A stretch of DNA of 34,172 bases from Oscillospiraceae bacterium (GTDB lineage Bacteria; Bacillota; Clostridia; Saccharofermentanales; Fastidiosipilaceae): contig JAQWFM010000024.1 in assembly GCA_028704415.1 (NCBI GenBank), positions 1-34,172 of the forward strand, written 5' to 3'. Shown here piece after piece: positions 23,250-31,327 of this stretch (its first letter is position 1; each line of letters starts with the position of its first letter). Position numbers and translations under genes: made by a program. Under the pieces are notes generated by a model that saw only the letters and a program-made list of their open reading frames with translations, did no database searches and was not told the DNA's origin.

Positions 23250-23297
23250 TTGATAATTGCTTCAGAATGCACAATTATCCTGCTGGTATTTTGTACA
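23222..23297. promoter_or_regulatory. Nested inverted repeats, probable operator cluster
   Basis: Three inverted repeats crowd the rnfC upstream region. ATCAATT (23235-23241) pairs with AATTGAT (23248-23254). GATAATTG (23252-23259) pairs with CAATTATC (23272-23279). TGTACAAAA (23223-23231) pairs with TTTTGTACA (23289-23297). The first overlaps the rnf -35 box. None fits the Rex consensus well. They may serve one regulator with several sites for the divergent rnf and adenylation-enzyme operons. Confidence 0.5.
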
Positions 23298-23404
23298 GCT
23301 TTTTTTGCGCCCCGCGCGCAGGCAACCCTGCGGCGATTATTTTTAAGGAAACATTAAATTCATGCGCCACCCCCGCTTTTAACCCTTCCTCCCGCTTTAC
23401 CGGC

Positions 23405-23434
23405 TTGACAAGCCCGGGGGGCCCTTCCTATGCT
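23405..23434 (+). promoter_or_regulatory. Promoter of the adenylation/MBOAT operon
   Basis: A consensus -35 TTGACA at 23405-23410 is followed after 18 bp by TATGCT at 23429-23434. The -35 is embedded in a short palindrome GGCTT-GAC-AAGCC (23402-23414), possibly an operator. The coding start lies 45 bp further on at 23479. Confidence 0.6.
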
Positions 23435-23478
23435 TAGAAAGGATATTTCAAGAGTTATGCATAAGGGAGATGACTATT

Positions 23479-25050
23479 ATGTGGCTGGTTCAGTCTTATC
23501 TGAAACGGGCTGTAGCGCGTTATCCCAACCATCCGGCTGTGGTAGATCCGGAGCAAAGCTTCAGCTACAGTCAGCTGGCCGACAAACTAAATCACCTGAC
23601 CTCCGCGTTGCTGGCTGGGGGGGTCAGTCATCGCCAACCGGTTCCTGTTCTGTTGCCTAAATCCTGCCTCAGCGTGGCAGTCCTGCTTAGTGTGGCCCAG
23701 GCCGGCGCTTTTTACGTGCCACTAAATCCTGACCAGCCACCGGCCCGCTTGGGTCATTTACTGCAGCGCCTGAACGCAGCCCTGGTGATCAGTGACGCCC
23801 AGGGCCAGCAGATTTTGTCTACAGCCGGCTTCGCGGGCCAGGTTTGGGTGGCAGAAGACCTGTTGCAGCAGCCGCTGCAGCCGGAGCTGATGGCGCGGCG
23901 GCAACACCTGCTGCTGGATACGGATCCGCTATATTGTAATTTTACCTCCGGTTCTACCGGTGAGCCCAAGGGCGTCCTGATCTCCCAGCGTTCAGTCGTG
24001 GATTTTATAGAAGCCTTTGTCCCCCTGGCAGGCCTGAGTCACACCTCCGTCATTGGCAATCAGGCCCCCTATGATTTTGATGTTTTTGTCAAAGATCTGT
24101 ACGGCAGTCTATGCTGCGGCGCCACCCTGGTCTTGATTCCGACGCCCTACTTCACGCAACCCGCCCGCTTGCTGGATTATATTTGTGACCAGCAGGTTGA
24201 TACCCTGATCTGGGCCGTTTCAGCCCTGTGCCTGATCAGTATGCTTAAGGGCTTCAGCTACCGGGTGCCGCGGCAGCTGCGCCAGGTGCTGTTCAGCGGC
24301 GAGCCCATGCCCCTGAAGCAATTAAAAATCTGGATGGATCATCTGCCTCAGACCCGGTTTATCAACCTTTACGGACCTACAGAAATCACCTGTAACTGCA
24401 CTTACTTTGAAGTACCCGGCCCGCAGGCGCTGTCAGCCCCTTTGCCCATCGGCCGGCCCTTTGCCAATGAAGCGGTGTTTTTGCTGGATGACCGCGATCA
24501 GCAGATCACAGCGCCTGAACAAGAAGGTCAGCTCTGCGTGGCCGGCACCTGCCTGGCTTTAGGCTATTATATGGATCCGGTCCGCACGGCCGAGCATTTC
24601 ACGCTCAATCCGCTCAATCCAGCCTTTCCTGAACGGATATACCGGACAGGGGATATGGCCTATTACCGGCCGGACGGTAACCTGATGTTTACCGGCCGGC
24701 GCGACGGCCAGATTAAGCTGATGGGCCACCGCATTGAGCTGGGCGAAATTGAGGCCGCACTGGAGCTGCAACCGGCAGTGGAACGGGCCTGCTGTATTTT
24801 TGACCGACGGCGGCAGCGGCTACTGGCCTTTGCGGTGCCGCAGCCACAATTGGTGGCTTTGTTGCCCCTGGACCTTCCTGTGCGGGCTCAGAAAATCAGT
24901 GTGACTGAGCAGCAGCTGCAAGAGGCGCTACGCGCCCTCTTGCCCCATTATATGGTGCCGCAGCGTATTTACTGGTATCGCACGCTGCCGCTTAACCCCC
25001 ACGGCAAGCTGGATCGCGCCAGCTTAAGCAAGCGTTATGAGGAGGCCTGA
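23479..25050 (+). CDS. Amino-acid adenylation enzyme, DltA/NRPS A-domain type
   Basis: Stand-alone adenylating enzyme (523 residues) that should activate an amino acid with ATP and load it as a thioester on the carrier protein encoded two genes downstream. Core motifs are complete: A3 FTSGSTGEPKGV (155-166), A4 PYDFDVFV with Asp201, which in amino-acid-activating enzymes binds the substrate amine, A5 NLYGPTE (296-302), A7 YRTGD (388-392), A8 GRRDGQIKLMGHRIELGEIE (406-425) and A10 with Lys510 in GKLDR. The size and gene context are like DltA (D-alanine:carrier ligase), but the substrate pocket around TLIWAVSAL (242-250) cannot be read confidently as D-alanine. The ATG at 23479 is preferred to 23470, because GGGAG abuts the latter but stands nine bases before the former. 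The next gene begins two bases after the stop. Confidence 0.9.
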   Translation: MWLVQSYLKRAVARYPNHPAVVDPEQSFSYSQLADKLNHLTSALLAGGVSHRQPVPVLLPKSCLSVAVLLSVAQAGAFYVPLNPDQPPARLGHLLQRLNAALVISDAQGQQILSTAGFAGQVWVAEDLLQQPLQPELMARRQHLLLDTDPLYCNFTSGSTGEPKGVLISQRSVVDFIEAFVPLAGLSHTSVIGNQAPYDFDVFVKDLYGSLCCGATLVLIPTPYFTQPARLLDYICDQQVDTLIWAVSALCLISMLKGFSYRVPRQLRQVLFSGEPMPLKQLKIWMDHLPQTRFINLYGPTEITCNCTYFEVPGPQALSAPLPIGRPFANEAVFLLDDRDQQITAPEQEGQLCVAGTCLALGYYMDPVRTAEHFTLNPLNPAFPERIYRTGDMAYYRPDGNLMFTGRRDGQIKLMGHRIELGEIEAALELQPAVERACCIFDRRRQRLLAFAVPQPQLVALLPLDLPVRAQKISVTEQQLQEALRALLPHYMVPQRIYWYRTLPLNPHGKLDRASLSKRYEEA

Positions 25051-25051
25051 G

Positions 25052-26320
25052 ATGCTGTCTGATAAGCTCTGCCAAACTGCTGCGGCAGCTTTCGGCACCC
25101 CGGTTTACTTGTTTGATCTGGATCGGCTGAAGCAGCAGGTTGAACTGGTCCGGACGCAATTGCCCCAGGCTCGGCTCTGCTTTGCGGTCAAGGCCAATCC
25201 GTTTCTGATTCCGGCGCTGAGCCAGTGGCTGGACCGGTTTGAACTGTGTTCTCCCGGGGAATGGTCCCTCACCCAAAAGCTGAAGCTGCCTCAGGACCAT
25301 CTGGTCATATCCGGGGTTTATAAAAGTGCGGCTGATCTGGCCGCCATCTTTGACCAATCGGGAGACAGCTTGCCTGAGATCAGCCTGGAATCAGCCGAAC
25401 AACTGGCCTTACTGAATCAGCAGGCTCAGCGGCAGCAGCGCCCGGTGTCCGTGCTGCTGCGCCTGAGCAGCGGCAACCAGTTTGGCATGGATGAGGCAGC
25501 GCTGCGCGCCATCCTGGCCCGGCGGCAAGCATACCCTTACCTTAAGCTGACCGGTCTTCAGTTTTATTCCGGTACCCAGAAACATAGCGCCAAAATCACG
25601 GCTGAAGTTGCCGGGCTGGAAAAGCTATGCCGCTCCCTGGAGCAGGATTTTAACCTGCCCCCTTTAGCCCTTGAATATGGTCCGGGGTTGGCGGTTCGCT
25701 ACTTTATCGATAGCGGCCAATCCGCAGCAACAGCCGATCTGGATGGATCAGATCTGGCTCAGTTACAGGTTCTTAGTCAAGCTTTGACCCAAGCCGGTTG
25801 TCAGCGGCCGCTGACGCTGGAAATGGGACGTTTTTTAACAGCTGCCTGCGGCAGCTATCTGACTCAGATCGTTGATCTGAAAACAACCCGGTCAGATCAT
25901 TATTGCCTTACAGACGGCGGCATCCATCATTTGGCCTATTACGGACAGATGCTGGGGATGAAGCAGCCGCCGGTCCGCCTGATAAAAGCAGGTCCGGGCT
26001 TAAAGCCAGGCAACCTGACCGGCCGCGCGGCCAGCCCCAAAGCTGCTTCTGCAGCGGCCGCAAACTGGACGGTCTGCGGGGCGCTGTGCACCGTAAATGA
26101 CGTCTTGCTGCGCTGCATCAGTCTGCCTGACCCGCAGCCAGGTGATTGGCTGTGCTTTGACCGCTGCGGCGCGTATTCTGTAACCGAAGGTCTGGCCTTG
26201 TTTCTCAGCCGGGCCTTACCGGCAGTGGCCGCCTGCAGCAAGGCCGACGGCTTGCAGTGCCTGCGGCCGTCTACCGCGTCCTGGCCGCTAAACCAGCCGC
26301 AAATTCAGCCGAATAATTAG
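25052..26320 (+). CDS. Fold-type III PLP-dependent amino-acid decarboxylase
   Basis: Member of the diaminopimelate/ornithine decarboxylase group (422 residues), which also includes BtrK, a decarboxylase acting on a carrier-bound glutamyl thioester in butirosin synthesis. The PLP lysine is Lys47 in CFAVKANP. Further markers are GLQFYSGTQKHS (168-179), LEYGPGLAVRYF (207-218) as phosphate-binding region, EMGR (257-260), DGGIHH (288-293), CTVND with Cys346 and GAYS (373-376). These fit the less studied branch with GTQ and GPG motifs rather than classic LysA. GAGGAGG six bases upstream supports the ATG at 25052. A Ser/Pro/Gln-rich tail of about 25 residues follows the barrel domain. Its position between adenylation enzyme and carrier protein suggests it modifies the activated amino acid or its precursor. 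An alanine racemase role is less likely. Confidence 0.87.
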   Translation: MLSDKLCQTAAAAFGTPVYLFDLDRLKQQVELVRTQLPQARLCFAVKANPFLIPALSQWLDRFELCSPGEWSLTQKLKLPQDHLVISGVYKSAADLAAIFDQSGDSLPEISLESAEQLALLNQQAQRQQRPVSVLLRLSSGNQFGMDEAALRAILARRQAYPYLKLTGLQFYSGTQKHSAKITAEVAGLEKLCRSLEQDFNLPPLALEYGPGLAVRYFIDSGQSAATADLDGSDLAQLQVLSQALTQAGCQRPLTLEMGRFLTAACGSYLTQIVDLKTTRSDHYCLTDGGIHHLAYYGQMLGMKQPPVRLIKAGPGLKPGNLTGRAASPKAASAAAANWTVCGALCTVNDVLLRCISLPDPQPGDWLCFDRCGAYSVTEGLALFLSRALPAVAACSKADGLQCLRPSTASWPLNQPQIQPNN

Positions 26321-26450
26321 GGATCAATATTGTTATCTGAATTTATTGGAATATTCGCTTACTTTGCCATGATTCTTAATAAATTATTGCAACATTTTTT
26401 ATGCGAATCATTTATTACTATACCGGATCAAAAAAAGTGAGGTAAAGATT
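26321..26450 (+). promoter_or_regulatory. AT-rich leader of the carrier-protein gene, possible internal promoter
   Basis: This 130-bp gap is much richer in A+T than its surroundings. TTGCAA (26387-26392) and TTTATT (26411-26416) at 18-bp spacing form a weak promoter candidate, and ATTCGC / GCGAAT around 26353-26407 form a loose inverted repeat. An internal promoter would allow the carrier protein and transferase genes to be expressed apart from the adenylation enzyme and decarboxylase. Confidence 0.3.
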
Positions 26451-26681
26451 ATGGATGAAATTATTACGATCTTAACTGATGTTCAGCCCGGTGAAGATTA
26501 CAGCCATCTGGAAGGTTTAGTCGATAAACGGATCCTGGATTCGCTGTCCATTATTTCTCTGGTATCAGAACTGGAAGATCATTTTGACATTGATATCGCG
26601 CCGGTAGATATTGTCCCCGCTAATTTTAATTCCGCCGCTGCCATCTGGCAGCTGGTACAAAAGCTTCAGGATGACGCGTGA
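26451..26681 (+). CDS. Acyl/aminoacyl carrier protein (DltC-like)
   Basis: Small acidic four-helix carrier of 76 residues. Phosphopantetheine would attach to Ser31 in LDSLSIISL. The following SELEDHFDIDI and ANFNSAAAIWQLV resemble the helix II/III region of DltC and other stand-alone aminoacyl carriers more than fatty-acid AcpP, which has GADSLD at this site. GAGG lies nine bases upstream. It sits between the PLP decarboxylase and the MBOAT transferase, so it most likely shuttles the activated (amino)acyl group from the adenylation enzyme to the membrane acyltransferase. Its codon composition is more AT-rich than its neighbours. Confidence 0.92.
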   Translation: MDEIITILTDVQPGEDYSHLEGLVDKRILDSLSIISLVSELEDHFDIDIAPVDIVPANFNSAAAIWQLVQKLQDDA

Positions 26682-26781
26682 TCGCCGTTGTTATTGACTT
26701 GCTGCGGATTGATGTCTGAAGCCTGAGGCGCAGGTTTTATCCCGGGCTTGCGCTCACCTTTATAGTCAGGAAAACTAAGCC

Positions 26782-28362
26782 ATGTCATATAATGCGCCGT
26801 TATTTCTTTTTGTGTTTTTACCGCTCTCCTGGGGGGTGACCAGACTGATCCCCCGGCGTGGGCAGTGGCTGTCCCTGCTGTTGTTCAGTTGGGTTTATTA
26901 TCTGTCTTTCAGCCCCAGAATGCTTTTGGTGCTCGTCTTCACTATCTGCTGTACCTATTTGTCTGGCTTGATTTTGGAACGGTTATTCAAACGGGCAGAC
27001 CGGCTGGCCAGGCAAACAGCTGACCGGCAGGACCGCAAAGCCGTCAAGGCCCGGGTAAAGCGGCAGGCAAGGCTGGTATTGGCTGCGGCGATTGTGATCA
27101 TATTAGGCGAGCTGATCCTGTTTAAGTACCTGAGTTTTTTTACCACCAATCTCAATCTGCTGCTGAGTTTAGTGTCAGCTCCTAAAAGCCTGCCACTGCT
27201 GAAACTGGGCGAACCATTGGGAATATCCTTTTTTACCCTGCAATCCCTGTCCTACCTGATTGATGTATTTCGCCGCAAGTATCCGGCTGAACGCCACTGG
27301 GGCCGGCTGGCACTGTGGCTTTCCTTTTTTCCCCAAATCATGGAAGGACCGATCTGCCGCTATGACCAGACGGCAGCTTCATTGTTTGCCGGGCACAGCC
27401 TTAAGCTTGCTGATCTGACCAGCGGCGGCCAGCGAATCATCTGGGGGCTATTTAAAAAAGTTGTCATAGCCGATCGCCTCAATCCCCTGGTGACAGCCGT
27501 GTTTGACCACCCGCAGCAACAAGCCGGCCTAACGGTTTTAGTTGGCGCTTTTTGCTATACCATGCAGCTTTATGCTGATTTTTCCGGCTCTATTGATATT
27601 GTGATTGGCAGTGCCCGCCTGTTTGGCATAGCGTTACCCGAAAACTTTAACCGTCCCTTCTTTTCCCGCAGCGCTTCAGAATTCTGGCGCCGCTGGCATA
27701 TCTCCCTGGGAGCCTGGCTGCGAGACTACGTTTTTTATACCATCTCTTTCAGCCACCGGATGAAGCAGTGGGACAAAAAGCACCGGGGGGACTGGCTGTA
27801 TTTTTTCCCGCTGGCCATTGCGCTGGCAGCAGTGTGGCTCTGTAACGGCTTGTGGCATGGCGCCGGTTGGCAATATATTTTTTTCGGATTGTATTATTAT
27901 GTACTGATTCTGGGCGGTAACCTGCTGGAGCCGGTATACCGGCAAATCTTTACCGGGCTCGGCTGGTCCCGCCAAAGCCGTGGCTGGCAGGTTTTTCAGA
28001 TCGCCAGGACCTTCCTGCTGGTCATTTTGGGCGAATTGATTTTCCGCTCGCCGTCGCTGGGACAGGCCTTCGGCCTGATCGCCCGCGGCTTCAGCCGGTT
28101 CAGCCTGACAACCCTGCAGGACGGCAGCCTCTTAAAACTGGGCCTGGATAAAGCCGATTGGATCGTCGTTGCCCTGGGATTAGTGCTGCTTTTCAGCGTT
28201 GAAAGCATCCAGGAGGCAGGCCTGAATTTTTCCCTCCGTCTCAGCCAGCTGCCACGAGCAGGGCGCTGGGCGCTTTATTTGGGTCTGATTTTTGTCATTG
28301 TTATTGCCGGCGCCTATGGTCGTAATTATGGCGTAGTCCCCTTGATTTACGCCGGGTTCTAA
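26782..28362 (+). CDS. MBOAT-family O-acyltransferase, AlgI-like
   Basis: Polytopic membrane protein (526 residues, about 11 hydrophobic segments) that passes an acyl group from inside donors to an extracytoplasmic acceptor. The N-terminal APLFLFVFLPLSWG, the SGSIDIVIGSARLFG region and the hallmark EFWRRWHISLGAWLRDYVF (300-318) are AlgI/PatA-like. The MBOAT active-site histidine is His359 in NGLWHGAGW. At over 500 residues it is longer than DltB (about 400) and closer to polysaccharide O-acetyltransferases. It nevertheless lies in an operon with an aminoacyl-carrier loading system, which suggests a carrier-bound aminoacyl donor. AGGA is ten bases before the ATG; 100 bp separate it from the carrier gene. 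Confidence 0.93.
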   Translation: MSYNAPLFLFVFLPLSWGVTRLIPRRGQWLSLLLFSWVYYLSFSPRMLLVLVFTICCTYLSGLILERLFKRADRLARQTADRQDRKAVKARVKRQARLVLAAAIVIILGELILFKYLSFFTTNLNLLLSLVSAPKSLPLLKLGEPLGISFFTLQSLSYLIDVFRRKYPAERHWGRLALWLSFFPQIMEGPICRYDQTAASLFAGHSLKLADLTSGGQRIIWGLFKKVVIADRLNPLVTAVFDHPQQQAGLTVLVGAFCYTMQLYADFSGSIDIVIGSARLFGIALPENFNRPFFSRSASEFWRRWHISLGAWLRDYVFYTISFSHRMKQWDKKHRGDWLYFFPLAIALAAVWLCNGLWHGAGWQYIFFGLYYYVLILGGNLLEPVYRQIFTGLGWSRQSRGWQVFQIARTFLLVILGELIFRSPSLGQAFGLIARGFSRFSLTTLQDGSLLKLGLDKADWIVVALGLVLLFSVESIQEAGLNFSLRLSQLPRAGRWALYLGLIFVIVIAGAYGRNYGVVPLIYAGF

Positions 28363-28383
28363 CGTTACATTGAGGTATTATAC

Positions 28384-29532
28384 ATGAAGCGTCTCATAAG
28401 GCATCCCATAAAGCATCCCACAGTTCTGGAAAATCCAGGTTTATTGCCAGCTGTAACCTTATTCAGCCGACCGGTCCAGGTGATGCTTAAGATCGGTGTG
28501 TTTGCCGGGCTTCTGCTGGCTTTACTGCTATTGCTTTCTTGGCTTTTAACCCCGCTGCAGCCAGGTGAACGCTGGTCAGTCCACCCGGAACAGGATTTTC
28601 CCATTAAAGCCGAGACGCCGGACAGTGTGGATGCGGTCATGTTGGGCGACAGTCTGGGGTACGGAGATTTTGTACCAGCTTTATTATGGAATCAATATGG
28701 TTACACGACCTATGTCTGCAGTCAGTCGGCGCAGCCTTTGGAAGAGGCCTGGGCACAGCTGCAAGCAACTTTAGAGGAACAATCACCCAAACTGGTTATG
28801 CTGGAAACTGATCAGTTTTACCGATCCAGTACCCTGGCTTCAGATATCAGCCGGGCACTGTTGTTTGAGGCGGGGCAGCGTCTGCCCATTTTTAGATTTC
28901 ATGATCAGTGGAAGCAATTATTAGGCCTTAAGCAGACCCCCGCACTCAAGGCCCTGCAGCAGACCCAGCTGAAAGGCTACCGGTTTTCCAAGCTTACCCA
29001 GGGCTATAATGGCACCGCCTATATGAACGACAGCGGAACCTTAAAAGTACAGCCAGTTACGGCTTATTATCTGAACAAAATTGTGTCACTGTGTCAGGAA
29101 CGTGGTATCAATCTCTTGTTTATCAGCATGCCTTCGCCCAAAAACTACAGCATGAAGCGGCATAACGGGATTGCGCTGCTGGCTGAGCATTACAGCATTC
29201 CTTATCTGGATCTAAATCTTGATGCCCAGCAGTGCGGGATTGACTGGGCTCAAGATACCAGAGACAAGGGGGATCACCTCAATTACCGGGGGGCTCAAAA
29301 GGCCACTTTAGCCATTGGCAGCTACTTGTCCGAGCATTATCAGCTACCTGACCGGCGCGGGAGCGATATTGCCGCCAGCTGGGATGAGACGTGGGCGGCT
29401 TACCAGCAGCTATGCCAGGATGCGGAAAATCCCGATACCGGAGGAGACAGCTCCCATATCGGGGTAACTGAACCGGCCTATCTGCCGGCCAGTCCTGAGC
29501 TGATGGCAGCCCAGGCCACCACGGAAAACTAA
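28384..29532 (+). CDS. Membrane-anchored SGNH/DltD-like protein
   Basis: The 382-residue protein has a basic N-terminus, one membrane helix at about 32-56 and an extracytoplasmic SGNH-type domain. The nucleophile motif is MLGDSLGYGD with Ser90, and the C-terminal Asp/His pair falls in KGDHLNYRGAQ (Asp297, His298). Such proteins (DltD, AlgX/AlgJ, PatB) complete transfer of the acyl group handed over by the MBOAT partner. It follows the MBOAT gene by 21 bp, with GAGGT eight bases before the ATG, and ends the operon. The last about 40 residues are polar and low-complexity. DltD and AlgJ-like assignments cannot be separated by eye. Confidence 0.85.
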   Translation: MKRLIRHPIKHPTVLENPGLLPAVTLFSRPVQVMLKIGVFAGLLLALLLLLSWLLTPLQPGERWSVHPEQDFPIKAETPDSVDAVMLGDSLGYGDFVPALLWNQYGYTTYVCSQSAQPLEEAWAQLQATLEEQSPKLVMLETDQFYRSSTLASDISRALLFEAGQRLPIFRFHDQWKQLLGLKQTPALKALQQTQLKGYRFSKLTQGYNGTAYMNDSGTLKVQPVTAYYLNKIVSLCQERGINLLFISMPSPKNYSMKRHNGIALLAEHYSIPYLDLNLDAQQCGIDWAQDTRDKGDHLNYRGAQKATLAIGSYLSEHYQLPDRRGSDIAASWDETWAAYQQLCQDAENPDTGGDSSHIGVTEPAYLPASPELMAAQATTEN

Positions 29533-29551
29533 GTTATAAGAGCCAGGGGGC

Positions 29552-31123
29552 TCAGTTACTTTGCTTGACTTCACTCATGTAGGCAGAAACCCAGGCGGCG
29601 GCCTCATTTAAAGTCGGATGCGGCACGATAGATTCATCCAGTAGCTGCAGGCTGGCCGGCGCAAGCTGGCGTTCAGGCCCGGCGGCCCGCCAGGCTTTAG
29701 TATCAGCGCTGCCAAGGTCAGGATTATGGGGTGTAAACGGCTGCGGTCCGGCATACATCAGGTCAACAAAAGGTTGCAGCAGCAAAGCCGCTTCGTGACC
29801 TATAATGTGTGCGCCTAAAAACATGCCGGCCGGATCAGTCAGCAGCTTGACCAGTCCGTCGCCCTGACGGGCGGTCTCTTCATAACCCAGGGCATAGCCT
29901 TTACCCGTCTGATAGTAGTGATGGTAGCCAACCCGGTAGGGTTGCCGGCTGCGTACCAAATCCGCTTCCGTGCGGCCGATATGGGCAACCTCCGGATAGG
30001 CATACGTTACATAGGGGATCAGATCATATCTGGCCCAGCGGCGCTCCGCCCAGCTAACCGGGCCACCGGCTTCACCGCCAAAGAGGTTATGCGCCAGTAT
30101 CTCCGCTTCATAATTGGCCTTATGCCTGAATTGCGCGCCGCCGTTGCAGTCGCCCAGCGCGTAAACGCCCGGAGCGCTGGTCTCAAGCAGCTCGTTAGTC
30201 CGGATCCAGCCGCGCTCATCCAGGCTGATCCCGGCAAGCTCCGGATGTAAATCCTGATGAGGAACAATACCGGCGGCAATCAGCAGCACGTCAACCTCAA
30301 GGCTGGTGTCACGGCCGGCCGGCTCTGTCTCGGCCTTATGCGGCTGCAGTTGCAGCCGCAGTCTGGCGGCGGACGGGTCCTGGTCCGCCGGATGTTCCAC
30401 CTGGCGGATCACCGTGTTCAGGCTAACGTCAATCCCCAGACTGGTCATGCTATCCAACAGAATCTGACTGATTTCCGGGTCCTCATGCGGCAGCAGTCTG
30501 ACATTGCGCTGAATCAAATGGACCTCACTGCCGGCCGACGACAGGACATGGGCAAACTCGGTGCCGATGGGGCCGCCGCCTAAAATTGCCACCCGGCGCC
30601 AGGGTTTAGCCGGATAACGGCTGCCAAAAAAGCTTTCGCTGGTAATATAGTCTTCGGCCCGCAAGCCTGCAATCGCCTCCGTCCGGCTGTGGCCGCCGGT
30701 GGCGATCACAATTTTATCCGCGGTCAGCAGCTCGCTGTCCCCCCCGCCATTCAGCTTTACTTTCAGCTGACCGGGAGCGGTAAAGCTGGCGCTGCCTTCA
30801 TATACGTCCAGGTTAGCTTCAGCCTGATACTCTGCTCTGATTGACTGATTCTCATCAATCTTTTGCCAGACCCGGCGGCTGATCACCGGCCAGTCAAGCC
30901 GGGCCTGCTCAGTATGCACGCCAATGGCCTCAGCCTTTTGGATATCCCGCAGCAAATTGGCGGCGGTAACTAAGACCTTGCTGGGCAGACAGCCGCGGTT
31001 CAGGCACGTACCGCCAAATTTACCTTTTTCAATCAAAGCGCAGTGCAGGCCCTGTTCCAGCCCGGCATCCAGGACAATATTCCCCGCGCCGCTGCCGATC
31101 AGGATCAAATCATAATGTTTCAT
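29552..31123 (-). CDS. Pyridine nucleotide-disulfide oxidoreductase (dihydrolipoamide dehydrogenase-like)
   Basis: FAD enzyme using NAD(P)H and a redox-active disulfide, 523 residues. The FAD motif IGSGAGN (9-15), the disulfide GGTCLNRGCLPSK (Cys40, Cys45), the NAD motif ILGGGPIGTEFA, the second FAD motif GVYALGDCNG and the C-terminal HPTLNEA (His-Glu pair) are all present. Length exceeds the usual 450-470: the interior carries a charged insertion with EHPADQDPSAA and a QPHKAETEPAGRD loop, and the dimer domain has extra residues around LMYAGPQPFTPHNPD. GGAGGT five bases upstream fixes the ATG at 31123. No lipoyl-dependent 2-oxoacid dehydrogenase genes are near, so a mycothione/mercuric-reductase-like or unknown disulfide substrate is possible. 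Confidence 0.9.
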   Translation of the reverse strand: MKHYDLILIGSGAGNIVLDAGLEQGLHCALIEKGKFGGTCLNRGCLPSKVLVTAANLLRDIQKAEAIGVHTEQARLDWPVISRRVWQKIDENQSIRAEYQAEANLDVYEGSASFTAPGQLKVKLNGGGDSELLTADKIVIATGGHSRTEAIAGLRAEDYITSESFFGSRYPAKPWRRVAILGGGPIGTEFAHVLSSAGSEVHLIQRNVRLLPHEDPEISQILLDSMTSLGIDVSLNTVIRQVEHPADQDPSAARLRLQLQPHKAETEPAGRDTSLEVDVLLIAAGIVPHQDLHPELAGISLDERGWIRTNELLETSAPGVYALGDCNGGAQFRHKANYEAEILAHNLFGGEAGGPVSWAERRWARYDLIPYVTYAYPEVAHIGRTEADLVRSRQPYRVGYHHYYQTGKGYALGYEETARQGDGLVKLLTDPAGMFLGAHIIGHEAALLLQPFVDLMYAGPQPFTPHNPDLGSADTKAWRAAGPERQLAPASLQLLDESIVPHPTLNEAAAWVSAYMSEVKQSN

Positions 31124-31327
31124 GGTTACCTCCAAGGGGATTTGTAACTGCTACAATATAGGCAAAGCCCGTCCGCGACCGGAACCAGCTCATGCATATA
31201 GTTAAATATACTGGCCTGGAGCCTGGTCATACGAGCAAATGTTACAGCGGCGCGCCCTGAGGCTTAGGGCCCCAGGCGATGTCGTTTGCCCCGGCGGCGG
31301 ATGCCGGGAGATAAGCAGGAGGTAATC

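Noticed and set aside
23479-29532. Operon considered as an ordinary dltABCD operon for D-alanylation
   Set aside because: It contains a PLP decarboxylase, the MBOAT is AlgI-like and too long for DltB, and the gene order differs; D-alanine specificity could not be supported.
29540-29553. GAGCC/GGCTC hairpin between the SGNH gene and the disulfide oxidoreductase gene as a terminator
   Set aside because: Only five base pairs and no adjacent T-run; too weak to call.
31124-31327. Promoters in the divergent spacer between the disulfide oxidoreductase and DJ-1 genes
   Set aside because: TATATT and TACAAT-like strings occur near 31155, but no -35 with suitable spacing could be matched on either strand.
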